Below the pieces are notes generated by a model. That model was not told the origin of the DNA, did not search any database, and saw only the letters and a program-made list of their open reading frames with translations. Positions 46,820-61,014 of a stretch of DNA of 64,000 bases are shown piece after piece (position 1 is the stretch's first letter; each line of letters starts with the position of its first letter). The DNA comes from Apostichopus japonicus (lineage: Eukaryota; Echinodermata; Holothuroidea; Aspidochirotida; Stichopodidae): positions 14,997,001 to 15,061,000 of the forward strand of contig NC_092566.1 in assembly GCF_037975245.1 (NCBI RefSeq). The letters run 5' to 3'. The translations under genes and the position numbers were made by a program.

Positions 46820-49800
46820 GCCCTCGGTCTACCCGGCCAGGCTCCTCTCGGTCTCACAAATATCGCCGCACTTTTGCCACCCTGTGCTGCCGTAGGGGTA
46901 ATTAATCGATATGGTGCATGCGTGCTCTCGTTTGTACGAGCACTCGTGTTGTATGTGTTCTGTTAAACTTGCCTGCAGCCTCTGTTTATTGGCTTCCATA
47001 ATTTGGAGTCAATGTTTTTTGCTTGCCTTAATGTCTTCCTTCCGCTTCGCTTTAGCATACTCCTACAGCAACAACGGCAACAACAAATAATATTGAATAT
47101 TTATGAGTAGGAAAGAGCGTCTGCTTACAAAAAAAGGGATATCTGACTAGTTTATCCCTGAAAGGTTCGTAGTTTATCGGTGAGGGGGACCGACGGAAAG
47201 TTGTTTTTTCTCGCACAGTGCCCTGTGAACTTTTCTTAATAAATTAGTTACGGCTTCCCTGTGAAATGTAATCTTGTTAATTCTTACAATCCAGCAATAA
47301 GGTCGTACCTTTTTTGACTTGAATGAAATGGTTTATGGTCAGCTTGCTTTCTTCCGGTTGCACAGTTGCCGTCTGTGTCTGATGCATGTAAAACGATGAC
47401 CTTGTCTCAGTCTTCTGGGATGGAAGTGAAACTAATGAAACCGAAACCAATTTTAAATGGTAGACTGAATACTGTTCCATTCCGTTTCAGGTTGTAGAGG
47501 CAAAACAAAAGTGTGTTCTTAAAGAGAGGAGGGTTAAGTTAAACTGGCATAGAAATTGCTAACTTAGAAACCTAAACCGATTATTTTGAAGAATCATAAC
47601 AACGTTATGGTTGCAACTTGGGAACCTCAATTGCAGTACCATTTTACAAAATGAAATGTAACTGAAAGAAAAGCAATGTCGAAGAAAAGCAATATTATTT
47701 GTAGTCGTCATATTCTTCTTCAGGCGCAATTTCCCAGCCCTCTACTACCATAAAGAAGGCATGAACAATTGTTTTAAGCTTTATTTAGGTATTATTATGT
47801 ACCGAAAATGGTATTGTGAAAAGATTTCGTAGATTCCTTTTTAGCGATATGTGGGCCTGGATGGGTGGCAGTGGGGTGGAGGGTGGGGGTGTGTCTGTTG
47901 GATAATTCTGGTCAGATTTTGGTGTTATGCCAAATGGAATCATGTCAATTCTGTGAACTCTTCCCAGGTCATGAATATTCATATTAGAACTTATGCATAT
48001 CACAAATTTCATCTAAAAATACCAATGGGAGTTAATATTAACCAGTTTAGTGTCAAATAATTATTGACTTTAGTACTTCAAATATTCCAAGCATTCTAAG
48101 CCATTCTCTGCCAGTTATCTTACTGTTACTGCCACATTTATATATATATTTATATATACTTAATGGACTTTTTTAAAAGGCATCTCTATATGATACACTC
48201 CTTCCCCGCCCTCCCTTCCCCTGCCAGCCTTCACTCCCGTATACCCTCTTCCCAGTTCATGCAAATCAGAACCCGACATCATTCCAGTCAAATGTTAATG
48301 CAGATGCATTCATAATATATTTATCGTCTCTGCGAGACATTAATCAGAGGAATTTCGGTGGTTACGGACACTTCAAGAACAAAAACATAGACTAAAAGAA
48401 ATAAGCTTCCCCAGTAACTGGCAAGAGAAAGGGATGCATAAATCTGAGAAAATAATGAAGGAAATTTCCGCTTGGTCAGCACTCCGTACCCAGCCTTGGC
48501 ATCTGTTAGGGTATTCAGCGCTTATGAATCATCTTCTGGGAGGGACAGGAAAAGAAGGAAGGATTTAACAGAATACGGGAACATAAAAAAAGTACATTTA
48601 TTGTCCGCGCTGATCTATTTCCCTGCCTCAAATGGAAGCTTAATGTTTTCAAGAATGCTGTTTTCATATTTAAAGTAAATGAAAAGAAGAGAAACTGTAA
48701 AACAAAATGGGAAAAAATCATTTTGTTTTGTTTATTGCATTGTAAGATAATTTTTAGAAAACTTCCTGGTCGTTTAAAATGTATATATCTGAGAAAAAGG
48801 ATAGCATCTTTGTACAATTTTGAAGAGTTTGTGCCTGAACAGGAATTTCTTCTTTTCTTATGTTTTTTTTTCCCTGGAACTTTTTTAATTAAACAGAAAA
48901 ACAAAAGGAAGGGAAAAGTAATGCAATTAGTATGAAATGTTGCAAACCACCATAAAAAAAAGAAATATTTTCCAATTTTTAGGAAACTAAAAAGAAAAAA
49001 AAAGTTAGCAAGAGATACATTAATGTACACATTGTATTGGACAGCTATTGGTTCAGTTGCAATGTTGTTTCACAAAACAAAAAACATATTGAGAAAATAC
49101 TGATTTTTCTGTTTTAAATATGTCTTTAGGCAAAAGTGGTTGTCGTTGTATGTCATAGTTAAAGGAAAATAGATAATTTTGAGTGCTATTAATATTTTTG
49201 GTATTCTGGTTTTCAAGTTATCCATCTTTCAAATTACCTTAAATTAAGTCTCTGCAATGCTCCTTTAACGCTAAATTGATGTTGAGGTCTGTTAATGAGT
49301 GCAGACGTAAATGTCAAATGTTAATCCCTTGTTTTATAGATTCTGATAACTCAACCAAAACTTTTTCTTTTAACTTTGTTATAAACATGACACCTTTTGA
49401 TGACTTCCAACACCATTTGTCCTTGCCAAATTTAATATTAATTAATTCTATTAAAAATGTGCTTTGTGGCCATAACAAGTCTTCCATCTGAGGAACTGAA
49501 CGTTGTTTTGTTTGTGTATATTACACTATATACTCCAGGCACTTGAATTGATTTAACTTGGATACTTAACGGGGACATTTCTTAAAAAGTTAAGTATTTT
49601 ACAGAAATATGACCTGGAATGATATTGTTTCATAGCAAAGCAGCCTACATCATATCAAAATTAAATTTGCAACTGAAGTCATCTTATTTAAAGTAAGAAA
49701 ACGGGTAATTAAATTCATATTTGAATAGCAATTTGTCTATTTTACGATGTGATACGAGATAACATATTCCTTGATTGTAGAGGGCAACCTTTCACTTTTA

Positions 49801-52800
49801 AACAAGGGAGGCATCATCTACGTTCTTCATCTCAATTTGGGGGGGGGGGGGGCGTTTGTTTTGTTAGCGCTGATTGTGTTGGTAGCAAATTTTGAGGCCG
49901 TAAAAAAAGGAATGATCCAGATGCAAATGAGTATTTGAATTTTTCGGACTTGAGAGAAGTCAGTTTTCATTCTGAGTTGAAAGATTCATTACAAGAATGA
50001 AGCGAATGGGAAAGATTTATAGAGGGATTCTAAAGAATTGTAATAGTCTGCAGCTATGGAAGGTTATTACCCTAATATTTGCATCATCTGAAGTTTTACT
50101 GTGTCAGTAGCATGCATTTCTTGTCCATCATTGGCATCCAGAATTGTATCGTTTCCTGGGGGGGGGGTGGGGGTGGTGTGCAGGAAAACCCTCCCTGTGA
50201 GTGGGTACAAGGCAGGACTTCTGATACCTCTAGCTCTTTGTTGTGGGAGGGGGGTCATACAGGGGCATCTATAGTCCACAAAGTTAGCAAATAGAATTCT
50301 CAACACCATCGCAAGATGCTTAAAAGGTTGTTCGTACGTATTTCCACACATTCGGCCATGTTGATCCAGTAAAGTCTCTTGCCACCATTTTGTGGTCCAC
50401 TTAATTTGGCCCAGTTGGCCATCCATATTTACCAAGTTTTCCTGCCTTGGTATACCTTGGTTGGGTCCTCTTTTCGCAGCTGCCCATTTGCTCGAGCCTG
50501 GTTAAACTGTTTACATTAATTGTAAAATTGAAGAGATGTTCAGACTTCCACGATTGCAAGTTGGAAGAGTTGGGGTTATGGAACTTATTGTATGTATATG
50601 CTATGAGGACTGCGTAACAAAAAGTGTTTTTTTTCCCTTTGTTCTTTTTTCAATTGTTTTTTCCTTTGTTCTATATTCCTTTGTTTTTAAGATAGAAGGT
50701 ACAATAGCAGTATAGAAAGTCCTATGTGGGCTGAAAATTTTCCATAGTCTTGCCTTTCAACTCAGAAGTCCTTGTTTTAGTTTGGCTTTCATCTTTGTTG
50801 TTTTATTTTTGTTCTGTTTATTGGACTATCTGATAAAAAAACAACAGTCTCTTTACTTTTTAACCTTAACTTAAAAAAAAGCACAGCAAATATAACCCAG
50901 AAGGAGAATGATATGGGTGATGTGCTTAAAAGTGACACATTTTCAATCTTTACTTTGCAAACAAAAAATTGCACAAAAAGACAAAAAAAAAAATAAAATA
51001 AAAATAAAGAAGTGAGAAAAGTAAAACAATATATAAATATAAATGCACAAAAAAGAAAAGACCAGGTGAAGAATTATTTGTATTTGAGTTTTTTTTTTTC
51101 GAGGGAAATCCTTTGGGATTATTTCTCGTCCCTTTCAGTCAGTTGAAGAGTTTCGAAGAGAAAAAAAGAGAGACAAGATTGAGAAAGATATTGTTTTTTG
51201 TATTTTTATTAATAATTTTTTTTTTATGATTATTGTTAATATTTTTTTTTGATAGCCTCTCTAAACGAGGGCTTTTAGACTCCAAAAGGTAATGGTATCT
51301 GTATAAATAGTTAGATCTAGTAATATGGAGGTCTGTATTATCAGCACTTAGTTAACTCTTTTTTGAAGTTTTGTCCTTTCTTTTTTAACTTTATTCATTT
51401 TTCTTTTCATTTATTTTTTACCAGTTGTATATTTGAAGTTTCTATATTGAGTGATAGTATTTTTAACTTTATACTGGCGATATAACGGTTTGCTTTTCAA
51501 AGAGTGCGTTTTCGGGAGAGGACGATATTATTATCATTATTATGATTATTATTATTACAGTATCTTTGATATCTCAGTTGCCTTTTGTACAGCCATTTTG
51601 TTTTTTGAACGTAAGTTTTGTGTAAAGAATAACTGTTTTTTTCTTTTCTTATTTCATTTCTGATTTTGTTGTATGTGTTTGAAGACAAAACGGGGATGGC
51701 GTAATTCTCTTTGGTCGTTTTGAGGTGCTGGGGGAGGTAAGAGAGAAGGGATTAAATGGGAGAGGGGTGGGGATTGTATAGTTGTGCACTTTTAATTTAG
51801 CCTAGGAAATTTGTTAAATTTCATGGGAGTAATCGGTAAATAACTGGTTAGTTATCTGAAAATTTTCTTACGTAATTCACATTCTTCTTAACATGTACTG
51901 TTGCTTCCTTATTTATTTATGCAGTATTTGTGTATTTATTATTATTTGATGGTTTTTGTCACGTTATAAAATTCCTGGAGGTTGCTCTGTTAAGTAAAAA
52001 CTAGGAAGGATGATAAACACCTCATCTTTATTATTAATATGTTTCTGGAACGTTTCATTGGAGAATTTTAAGAATGTTCAATTCTTAAAAAAAAAACGAA
52101 ACAAAATATGACACACTGGGTACATTTAAATACCTCCCCTCTGATGTTTGGTGCTAGTAGTAAGGAAATGGAAGTAACAAGAAGTTTTTTTAAATGACAT
52201 GAATAAGGGAAAGAGGAACAGAAAATTGTTTAATAAAAAACATTTAAATAGTTTTTTCCTGATAAGCTGCATGTGCTTTTATTCATTCGTCCAGAATACT
52301 ACATGGGGTAATTTTTTTTGATCGTCCTTTTATGTATATTATTTTTTTTGCTTTGCCTTGTATTCCTAACCATTTTCATATTATTTTAATAGTTATCTTC
52401 ACTTTTTCCTTTCTCCATTCTTCAATTTTTTTTTTTTAGTGTGTTTTGTTACTCCTTGATATTCTTTTGTCGGACGTTTGCATAAATTAAAACCTCAGAA
52501 ATTGAGGCATTTTAATTTTCCTTATCATGCCTATCTATATCTTACCAGGCAGTTCCAGAACAACTCCCTGATCTTATTTTTTAAACTTCAGACAAACCAT
52601 TTTAATAACCATCCATGTCAAATTGTCTGGGCTTCCAGGTTCTACTGGTTTGCCAAACATTCTTACTTTAAAAAGTATTCTACATTGTTTCAGAAGTTTC
52701 AAATATAAAGCACCATTTTGCACCTATTAGCACCCTCAATCTAACCAAAAAATTTCAAAATAGAGGGACTACCCCCTCCCCTGCACTGCAAAACATCTAA

Positions 52801-52950
52801 GCCACCTTCCCCATTCCCTGTACATAATTGAAAGCACTTCATCTGAAGTGGTTTGTGTGGCTTCGCTATTTTGTGTAGGTTACAGCTGTCTTTTCCTAAC
52901 TAGTTAAGCAATTGACTTGTTATTCCAATAAAGAAAGTTTAATGCGTGGA
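46820..52950 (+). other. Possible 3' UTR and downstream flank of ZCCHC24
   Basis: After the stop the sequence becomes T-rich, with many poly-T and poly-A tracts and no long repeat match elsewhere in the window. Candidate AATAAA signals include 47238-47243 (short UTR, about 420 nt) and 52927-52932 (would give about 6.1 kb). Which is used cannot be decided here. A weak open frame of 171 codons on the minus strand (48515-49030) is Phe/Lys-rich low complexity and is not called as a gene. Confidence 0.35.
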
Positions 52951-53000
52951 ACAAATATTAAGTGATATTCCAATGTACCTCTCACTGATCTTAAAGAGAA

Positions 53001-56000
53001 AGATCATTGGTCCCCATCTCAAAAAAACTTACCCAACACTGTTAAGCTATGATTGGTTGAAATGTGACCTGTTATGACTGGCCTGAAAGCCCTGTCTCTT
53101 TAATATACATATACTCCAGGAAGTTGCATGATGTCATTCGTAGGGAGCCGGCAATTCTAAAACATTTAAAAAAAATTCCCATTTTATGTCAGCTTTGTTG
53201 ATTTAACTTTATCCTTGAAATGTGATGACGCATTTTGAATGTTTGCTTCACCAAGATATTTAAGATTGAAAAATAATGTGGCACTTACAACATCCAGGTG
53301 TTTAAAATCAAAACAAGGAAATTTGAGTGAAATTTGAAGGAAAAAAAAGATTGTAAGGATAAATAAAAAAAACTCTCATGTTACGATAATGGGTTTTGCA
53401 GGTCGTACCTGTAACGGTTTTGAATGAGAGACCGGGTTTGATTTAGATAGGATGGTTCTTTGTTTATGTCTAGCTCTTTGTATAATGGAATGTGTGGGTT
53501 TCAACTTTAGATATATATACTTTTCTTTAATGCAAATGTGACATCACGTCCATACATGTTCTTTGCTTACAACTCCATTCAGTTAAGTTTTCATTTTTGT
53601 GGTTCACTAATTATTTTCTCAAGTCACAATTTACAAACTTAACCATCATTTTCTGTTTAATAATTATCTCTTTGAACTGAAAAACCTTAAATGGTGGTAT
53701 CTGGAAAAGTGGTATAACTTGGTCACGATGTTTTATTTATGTAGTGTTTTATTTATTTATCTAGTTTTATTTATTTATCTATTTATTTATGTTTTACTTT
53801 AATGTTAAGTTTAACATTTAATGTTGAAGTAATAGTAATTCCAATAATTGTTCTCCCAGTTTTCGCAAGTGCCCTCCTCACAAGCATCTATAATAACCTG
53901 AAAAGTTCTGTGCACAACAACACGCATTATTATCACATTTATTGCTTCCTTTCATTTCTGCCCATAATCCAAAATTAATTAAACAATGTTGCCAATGACT
54001 TCTAATATTTCTAGTCATGAATCTGAAATTTTGACTTTCAGTAACACCGAATGGCAATAACTTTCACTGTATGGAAGATTTGAAATTTAACATTTTTATG
54101 CAGGGGATAAACGTATTTTTCTGACTTAAGGAATTCCTACATTGCATTTTGGAGATATTGATAGTTGAATATCGTCACAGTTTATACCCAAAAACGTGTC
54201 ATTTTCACGTTTTTGCCATCTTTTCGTGTTTGTATTGTGAACAAGATGGTCTGTACCAGCTAAATCGATTTGTTTCGGCCCTTGTAAGCTGTTACTGCAG
54301 TATTTTCACAACCCCGCAAAAGAATTTTCCTTTTGAAGAATTTCTCTCTCTTTCTAAAATTAAATTTTTTATTTTACTTATAAATTAAAGTATCACGTCA
54401 ATTTTTTGCACTTCTGTTTCACCGTCAAAAACCTTACAAGTGTCCGCACATTCCATCATATGATGGAGACTTAAATGTTGTTGTTTTGTCTTTTTTTTTT
54501 AAATTTCGTACTTATCATTTTAAGAAAATCAGCAAAATCATAACTTGCCACTTTTAAATGCCAAGTCTACAGCTAATCAACAATCTTGCCAATACATTAA
54601 TTACCAATTAAGATTTAATAAGCTTTTAACAACTAATTATAATAAAGTCTTTAAATTTGAGTTATTTGCACGTCCTTTCGTCGTATGGACCTTCAATTTT
54701 TTATTCGCTATCAAATTTCTGGTAATCCTGTCATCTTTTTTTCCCTTTTTTTCTTTTTAAAAGATATTCTACTAAAAGAAAGACAAATGTTAATTAATTT
54801 TAAGGTATAAATACAAGTAAATGGCCTCATCTTTCAACTTCAAACTTCCAAGGATTAATTAAGAGCAAGGGAATTTTATAAGGATAAAAAAAAAAAGTGG
54901 AGAAATTTGCCATCTGCAGTTATCATAATTGGTCTGTGTGGTAGAGATAACTGTGATGAACAACTTCCACAAGCAGTTCAGAGATATCTTATTCCATTTT
55001 GGGGAGATATCACACATATTATTCCATTCTGAGGAGATATCACACGTTTAATCTTTCTTCACACGCGAGGCTGGGGAAGACTTGATTAAGTCTAAACATG
55101 ACATCATCGTGTCACATGTGCTTCCATTTGTTTATCCCTTTGTCTTTACTAACGGCAACGTTGTTTATTTTCTGTGACGGGGATGGGTTTCGTAAGTGCC
55201 AAATGTCGAGCGTTGGACCTAATGACTTCACCTAATGATGTCATCGGTTTCGGTGTCAACACCGTTAACATTCTACCTGGCAATAATATTTCATCTGTTT
55301 CGGTGTCAACACAGTTAACATTCTACCTGGCAAAATTATGACTGGGAAAAACAGAGAGAAAGTCAAAAGGTTTCCCAGATCCTAGTTACACTAGAATCTA
55401 AGAGACTGACTTCGGTCAGCTTGCGGCTTTGATAAGCCAATGATGGCTTCCTTGCGAGTTCCTGCTTGCAGGAGGATCTAAAAAACTTCATTATGACATC
55501 ACATATTTACAAAATGTCAGATGTGAGACCCAAGCTTTAAACTAGGATATCTTAGCTAGGATATTCTCAGCTGTTTGTGGCGAGTTGTTCTTCACAAATA
55601 TCTTTGTCAGATATAAAGCCAAAATGTGTTGGTTAGGTAAGTGTCTCCTAACATAATAATTTGTCTGATATCCCTATCGAAAGAAACTGTCCAACAAATA
55701 ACGTTACCAAAAGGTGGAACAGAATTCATAAAACTTGTCGAGGTACTAAACAACAGATGTCTTCACCTTATAATAACCAGGTGAAATTAATTCTTGGCTA
55801 CCTTTCTAATGTTCCTAACGACATATAGTAAGTGAATGTGAAAAGTGAGAAGCCTTTTACTGACAGTAAAATGAAAGACCTCCAGTAATTTACAAAAGGT
55901 TTATTTCAAAAAGCATATGAATGAAAGGCAGTTTTATAGTAAATGTTTTTGTGTCCAGAAATGTTGGTATTTTCTCAAGTTATTTTAAAATTTTCATAGT

Positions 56001-56990
56001 AATCAGTGCTCCCTTCTGGATTTGATTTCATTAAAGGATTATCACGTTCAATTTTTTCCTGCACAAATGTCAATGGTCAGAATTTTAAGCTTACTCAAAG
56101 ACTGTTTTTTGTTTTGTTTTTTGACCGGAGAGGAAATTTCTTTGGACGGCATCTGTTTATTTTCTATATTCTGCATTAATACTATGCATCTGTATGCTTC
56201 TCAAAACTGAGTAAGGAATAAGACTTTTGCAGTGTTTATATATATTTGGTTTTGTCTAGTTGATCCTGGTCGGTTTTTGAGGAGCATGGATTATTCATAA
56301 TTATTTCTTTGCATCATGTTTATTCATTAGTACTGTTGTATCATTCATTAATAAAACAATGAATGGGTTCTTTTTTTTTCAAAGTTCAAACATTTTCTAC
56401 TTTTTTTGGTATTGATAATTATCTAAGTGTTCAAGGTTTTTGACAAGGAGGATAAGTTTCAAGCGTTCATTACAACTCGGGCGATTGTGGTGATGGTTCA
56501 GATTTTGGGTCGAGTAAAAATGGGGGAGGGGAAGGGTTGGGGGAATGTGTAATAGCAGAAACCCGGTTTGAAGATCTCTTTTCAACCTTACAATCATGAT
56601 GGGTTCAATTAAAGCTTCTTCTTCATGAATATTTATATTCCAACTTGGTTTATCATGAGACGTAGATATAAGCTGCTGAATTATAATAACAGCAGGAATG
56701 GTTTCAGGTACTCAATAATTACAATCTGGTGGCTCACAAGCTGTGTTTTACAGCCTAGGTGATCATATATGGTCTGATAGACCGTAGTAAATCATTAGTG
56801 TTCAGTTTCAGTGAGCCGATCAGGAAATGTTGATTACAAAAATGATTGACTGCTTCTGTTCCTGTAGTCTTAGTTTGATCATGTGACCGTGTTTGAAAAC
56901 TCTGTAAACAATGATTAAGACTTGCTTAACACTTAGTTGAAAATTAGCCAATGTTCATTAGGACTTGGGTTTAATTATGATCGCCTGACA
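53001..56990. other. Downstream intergenic DNA
   Basis: AT-rich, with a doubled 29-bp segment containing GAGATATCACAC (54985-55040), a 58-bp direct duplication (TTTCGGTGTCAACAC...TACCTGGCAA, 55245-55335), and a SINE fragment at 55392-55482. Open frames are short and low in complexity; no gene is supported. Confidence 0.4.
55392..55482 (+). mobile_element. SINE family S1, 3'-body fragment
   Basis: It begins GAATCTAAGAGACTGACTTC, keeps both hairpins (CTGACTTCGGTCAG, GGCTTTGATAAGCC) and the TCCTGCTTGCAGGA arm intact, and ends GGATCTAAAAAA. The tRNA-like head is absent. Confidence 0.75.
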
Positions 56991-56995
56991 AATCC

Positions 56996-57432
56996 ACTAG
57001 GGTGAGTACCTGAGTACGAATCCACCAGGGTGTGTACCTGAGTACAAATCCACCAGGGTGTGTACCTGAGTACAAATCCACCAGGGTGTGTACCTGAGTA
57101 CAAATCCCCCAGGGTGAGTACCTGAGTACAAATCCCCCAGGGTGAGTACCTGAGTACAAATCCACCAGGGTGTGTACCTGAGTACAAATCCCCCAGGGTG
57201 AGTACCTGAGTACAAATCCCCCAGGGTGAGTACCTGAGTACAAATCCACTAGGGTGAGTACCTGAGTACGAATCCACCAGGGTGTGTACCTAAGTACAAA
57301 TCCACCAGGGTGTGTACCTGAGTACAATTCCATCAGGGTGTGTACCTTAGTACAAATCCACCAGGGTGTGTACCTGAGTACGATTCCACCAGGGTGTGTA
57401 TCTGAGTACAAGTCCACCAGGGTGTGTACAGC
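56996..57432. repeat. 28-bp minisatellite, about 15 copies
   Basis: The unit is GAGTACAAATCCACCAGGGTGTGTACCT, with frequent CCACC/CCCCC and GTGTG/GTGAG variants. It includes GGTACTCA/TGAGTACC-like complementarity at unit borders. Because 28 is not a multiple of three and units lack stops on the minus strand, all three minus frames stay open (up to 148 codons); I regard those as non-coding. Confidence 0.92.
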
Positions 57433-60400
57433 TACTGCTAGAAGAAGAGTACAAACTACTTACTGACTACAAGTCTGGTGAACACTTTTGTGACACTATG
57501 TATTAACTGAGGTATGTAACACAGCCCCAGTGGGTTTTTATGAATGGATGAATCCTTACCAGGGGTGGACTAATGGTGATCTGGGCCAAATGATCATAGT
57601 GCCCCCCCCCACTCCCCCCCCAACCAGCAGCATAGCCAGCAATTGAAGGTACCTTGTATAATGCAAACTGTCTAGATTCAACCTATGTCTGAATACAAAA
57701 TTTTACAAAATTAAACTGAATGCATTATGTCCAATACGGATATAGCTCATATCCTGTTTTCTCGGTTATACTAGCAACACCAGTGGTAGCAATGTAGGAA
57801 GAACAAACCTTGTACTAGAGCACACTGGAGTATCTGATTTGATTAGCAGGCTATGGAGGCTAGTGGGTGCCAACCCCAACCCCCCCCCCCCCCTCATTGC
57901 CAACTCTGCACCTTCGGGGCACTGTGCCCTATTTGCCTGACTGTTCAGTCTGCCCCTCAGGCATTACCACTTAACTTGGTTGATATGGATTTTGATTTTA
58001 AGAGTTAAAGTTCTTCAGGTTAGCTAGTTAAGTTTTAAAGTTTTTCCAGGGTGATATTTGGTTGAAGAAAAGGAGAGAGTGCGAAAAGTTATTCTGAAAG
58101 TTGAAACGAGTTGTCGGATATTTGTTGCAGAAAGTCCGAGTTGGGAAAGTGTGTTTATGGGTAAATTTGGACTGGTGGTGATGTTTGTGAGCAAGAGATC
58201 GCAATTATTTTTTTTTTTTTTTTTTAGAGACGGGATGTATAAATTACATAATAAATTTTCCAGAAAAATGAGGTGCATTACCTTATAGGATGCTGGTCAT
58301 CCTTAAAGGTACATTTCAGGAATGTTTGAAAACTTATTCCATCTATGATTAAAATTTGACTGTCTAATTGGTGGTTGAAGGAACCCATTAGTTGCTGCTG
58401 TTATGATAAATTTGCTATTCAACATGAATTTTAAAGCAAAAGTTAGGGGGTGGGGGGGGTGGGGGGTAGGTGGAAGAAGGCAGACACAGTTCTTTTAGTT
58501 ATTTACTCATTTGGAAGAATACATGTGGTTTATGTGACTTTCACAAGAGGGGGAAGAGGGGGGGGGGAGGTAAGGTACTGCTGGGGGTAACTCCACCAGA
58601 TGGTTTAAAATGTCTAAAAACTCCATATTTGAATTCGATAAACTATTAATTCATGGAATAAAAAAACGGTATAAATAGAAACCCAAAAATTGCCTTCTGT
58701 GGGGATGTTTTACTAACCATTTGATCGTCTCCAAGAGGTCAGTTAAAAATTGGATACTTAAAGTTATTGAGTACCTCATATGTGTATGGTGACTAGTACA
58801 CCGAAAGGAGGTTCGCATATATCAACGAGGTTGGTTATTTGGGATTCGAATGCCAGAGGGAGCTGAAACTTTTGTTATTCAGCAGCCAAAGAATAGCACC
58901 CACATTTCTTGCACTTATATATTTAACAGTAGATATCCAATGCTTAAACCAAATTTGACTTATTTTTCACTCGAGTTTTAATTAAAAGAAGAAGGACAGA
59001 AGGTTAATTCTGTGAGGAATCAGACTGTACAATGACAATTTTTTGGTTGTTTGTCCCTTCCACTTCTGTTTTATTGATATATATATACTTAATCAATCAC
59101 ACCCACACTGTAAGATAGTTTTCAATTGTTTTTTTCCTTGCCAAAAACAAAATAAATAAATGCACCATATTGAAATTGTTATATGTACTTTTTTGTGTCC
59201 TTTTTGAGATGGATATATGTGTATGTTATGATAGATATTAGTGATAATGCTATTGGTTTATGTTATACCCAAACTTTTACCTCAAGCCCTGGCAATTGTT
59301 ATTAAAAGCTGCCCCCATTCAGAATTAAACTGCACTGTAGAACGGAGATGGACCACAAGCTAACCAACCCCCATCTCCCCTTCAATATTCCCCAAGTTAG
59401 ACATAGAAGTTAGTACTAGGTTCTCTGACATGAACCTTCAAATATGCCCAAGGGAGATGAATACCGAGACCAATAAATGTACTCCTTTGTATCCCCTCGG
59501 AGGCAGATGAGTTCCAGATATGATACATAGGACCTTAAAATGATGTCCCTGCAGCCCACTATTCAAATTTAAAAAAGAAAGAAAAATAAGTCCTAATGAA
59601 GAAGATAGATGCTAGCAATGTTGAGGACCACAAAAGAACCCTAAAGTATCCTTGAGTAGGGAGTTGCATGTTAGACGTATTTAAGATCATAATGACCCCC
59701 CCCCCCCCCATCCACATCCCTTTGATGATGAAGAGAGAGAGAAGCATGTTAAAAGGGATATTGAATTTGAACCCCTTCATGACCCCCTCTTCCCCTACTC
59801 CCCCCCCCTCAAGATGGGAGATGAAAGGCACTGAAGACTAGCCCAAACCATGTGCCGCGTTCTGAAAAAGTTAATTTTCCGTTGCTTGCAAGTGAAGTTT
59901 TCTTCTTGTCGCTACAAAATGCAGACAGTAATGAAACTTGATACCTTGTCATCTTTTATCTAGACCGGAGATGTCCATCGCTGCTATGTACACTGTGTTG
60001 TGGGTATTGAACGTAGCTGTATGTATGGACTGTACACTAGTGTCTAATTACCGACGGTAGCAAGCTGTGTGTATTTTCTGGGATCGATGGTAGTGTCTAA
60101 CAATTCTGTTACACCTCATTCGAAACTAGGTCAGATTACAGGCATGAGACGTTTCTTTGTGCGCAAGTCTTCACACCCTTTAAATAAACCACTACATTCC
60201 CGTTATGAGGAATATACATTCTGAAAGGGGTTAATATGACTCAAAATACCCCGCAAGCAAGGATTTCATGGCTTATAAGCATCTGTCTGCCTAAATACTT
60301 ATGGGAAATAGCCGAATATGGATTCAAACCTTCACATCTAGTATCTATGTTTGATGAACAAGTACAGTTAAGGAAGGGGGGGGGGTAGGGGGAGACATCT

Positions 60401-60616
60401 AAAACAAGGCCCACTATACTGGTGAGGGGTCAGAGCTATAATGTTCAGTCAAAAATTGAAATAGACCTACTTGGTGTGGTTTACCATGTAGGCAGCATTT
60501 TCAACACCACAGAACATGGCTCTGGTCTGCTTATTCTTTGAAAAACAGATCGAGGTAGGTGAAGTTATGTCATGAGGGTGAGGTGAAACTACCTGTTAAA
60601 ATCAGTTGCAGAGCTA
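57433..60616. other. Downstream intergenic DNA with C- and G-rich runs
   Basis: It contains poly-C runs near 57601, 57880 and 59697, G-rich runs near 58445 and 58556, a T-tract at 58208-58225 and the reverse copy of a dispersed repeat (59841-59940). No gene is supported. Confidence 0.4.
59841..59940 (-). repeat. Dispersed repeat pair, minus-strand copy (partner 20591-20690)
   Basis: The reverse complement of this segment reads CATTACTGTCTGCATTTTGT and CTTCACTTGCAAGCAAC, matching 20591-20690 in intron 2. Confidence 0.65.
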
Positions 60617-60980
60617 GGCCGGGTATTGGTCAAGGGGGGGGTGGGGGGTGGGCGAGAATGGTCTGTAGGGGCGCTTTCGACACTATCTAAGCGGAGCGCC
60701 ACCACAGGTTGGCACGAAGCGTACAGACATTTTTTGAGTAAAGATACTTCCTAGATCGCCAAAAATGACCCTAATTTGCTAATTTGCAGATAACCGAAGA
60801 ATAAATAGCCGTTAGAGCATTTTGTCAGAAAATTACACCAACAAAATGTGACAAATATCAATAGGTAGATGAGAGCGCAATAAAAAAGTCAATAATCGCG
60901 AATAAGTAAAAAGTAGTAAAAAGCTGAAAAGGGCCCCAGCAGTCCATTTGAGTCCGTCAGGGGACGCTCCGCCACTGCAT
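60617..60980 (+). repeat. Dispersed repeat family R1, fourth copy
   Basis: It has the core CACTATCTAAGCGGAGCGCC, ACCACAGGTTGGCACGAAGC and GTACAGACATTTTTTGAG. It opens with a G-rich run and closes with GGGGACGCTCCGCCACTGCA. It is followed directly by family C, as at 3.5-4.1 kb. Confidence 0.65.
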
Positions 60981-61014
60981 TAGGGTGAGGTGAAACTATC
61001 TGTTAAAATCATTA

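Noticed and set aside
48515-49030. 171-codon open frame on the minus strand
   Set aside because: Phe/Lys-rich low complexity produced by A/T tracts in a region that may be the ZCCHC24 3' UTR on the other strand.
50067-50435. 122-codon open frame on the minus strand
   Set aside because: Short, crosses a poly-G run, no recognisable motif or splice sites.
56971-57417. 148-codon repetitive protein on the minus strand
   Set aside because: Entirely the 28-bp minisatellite; all three frames are open for the same reason.
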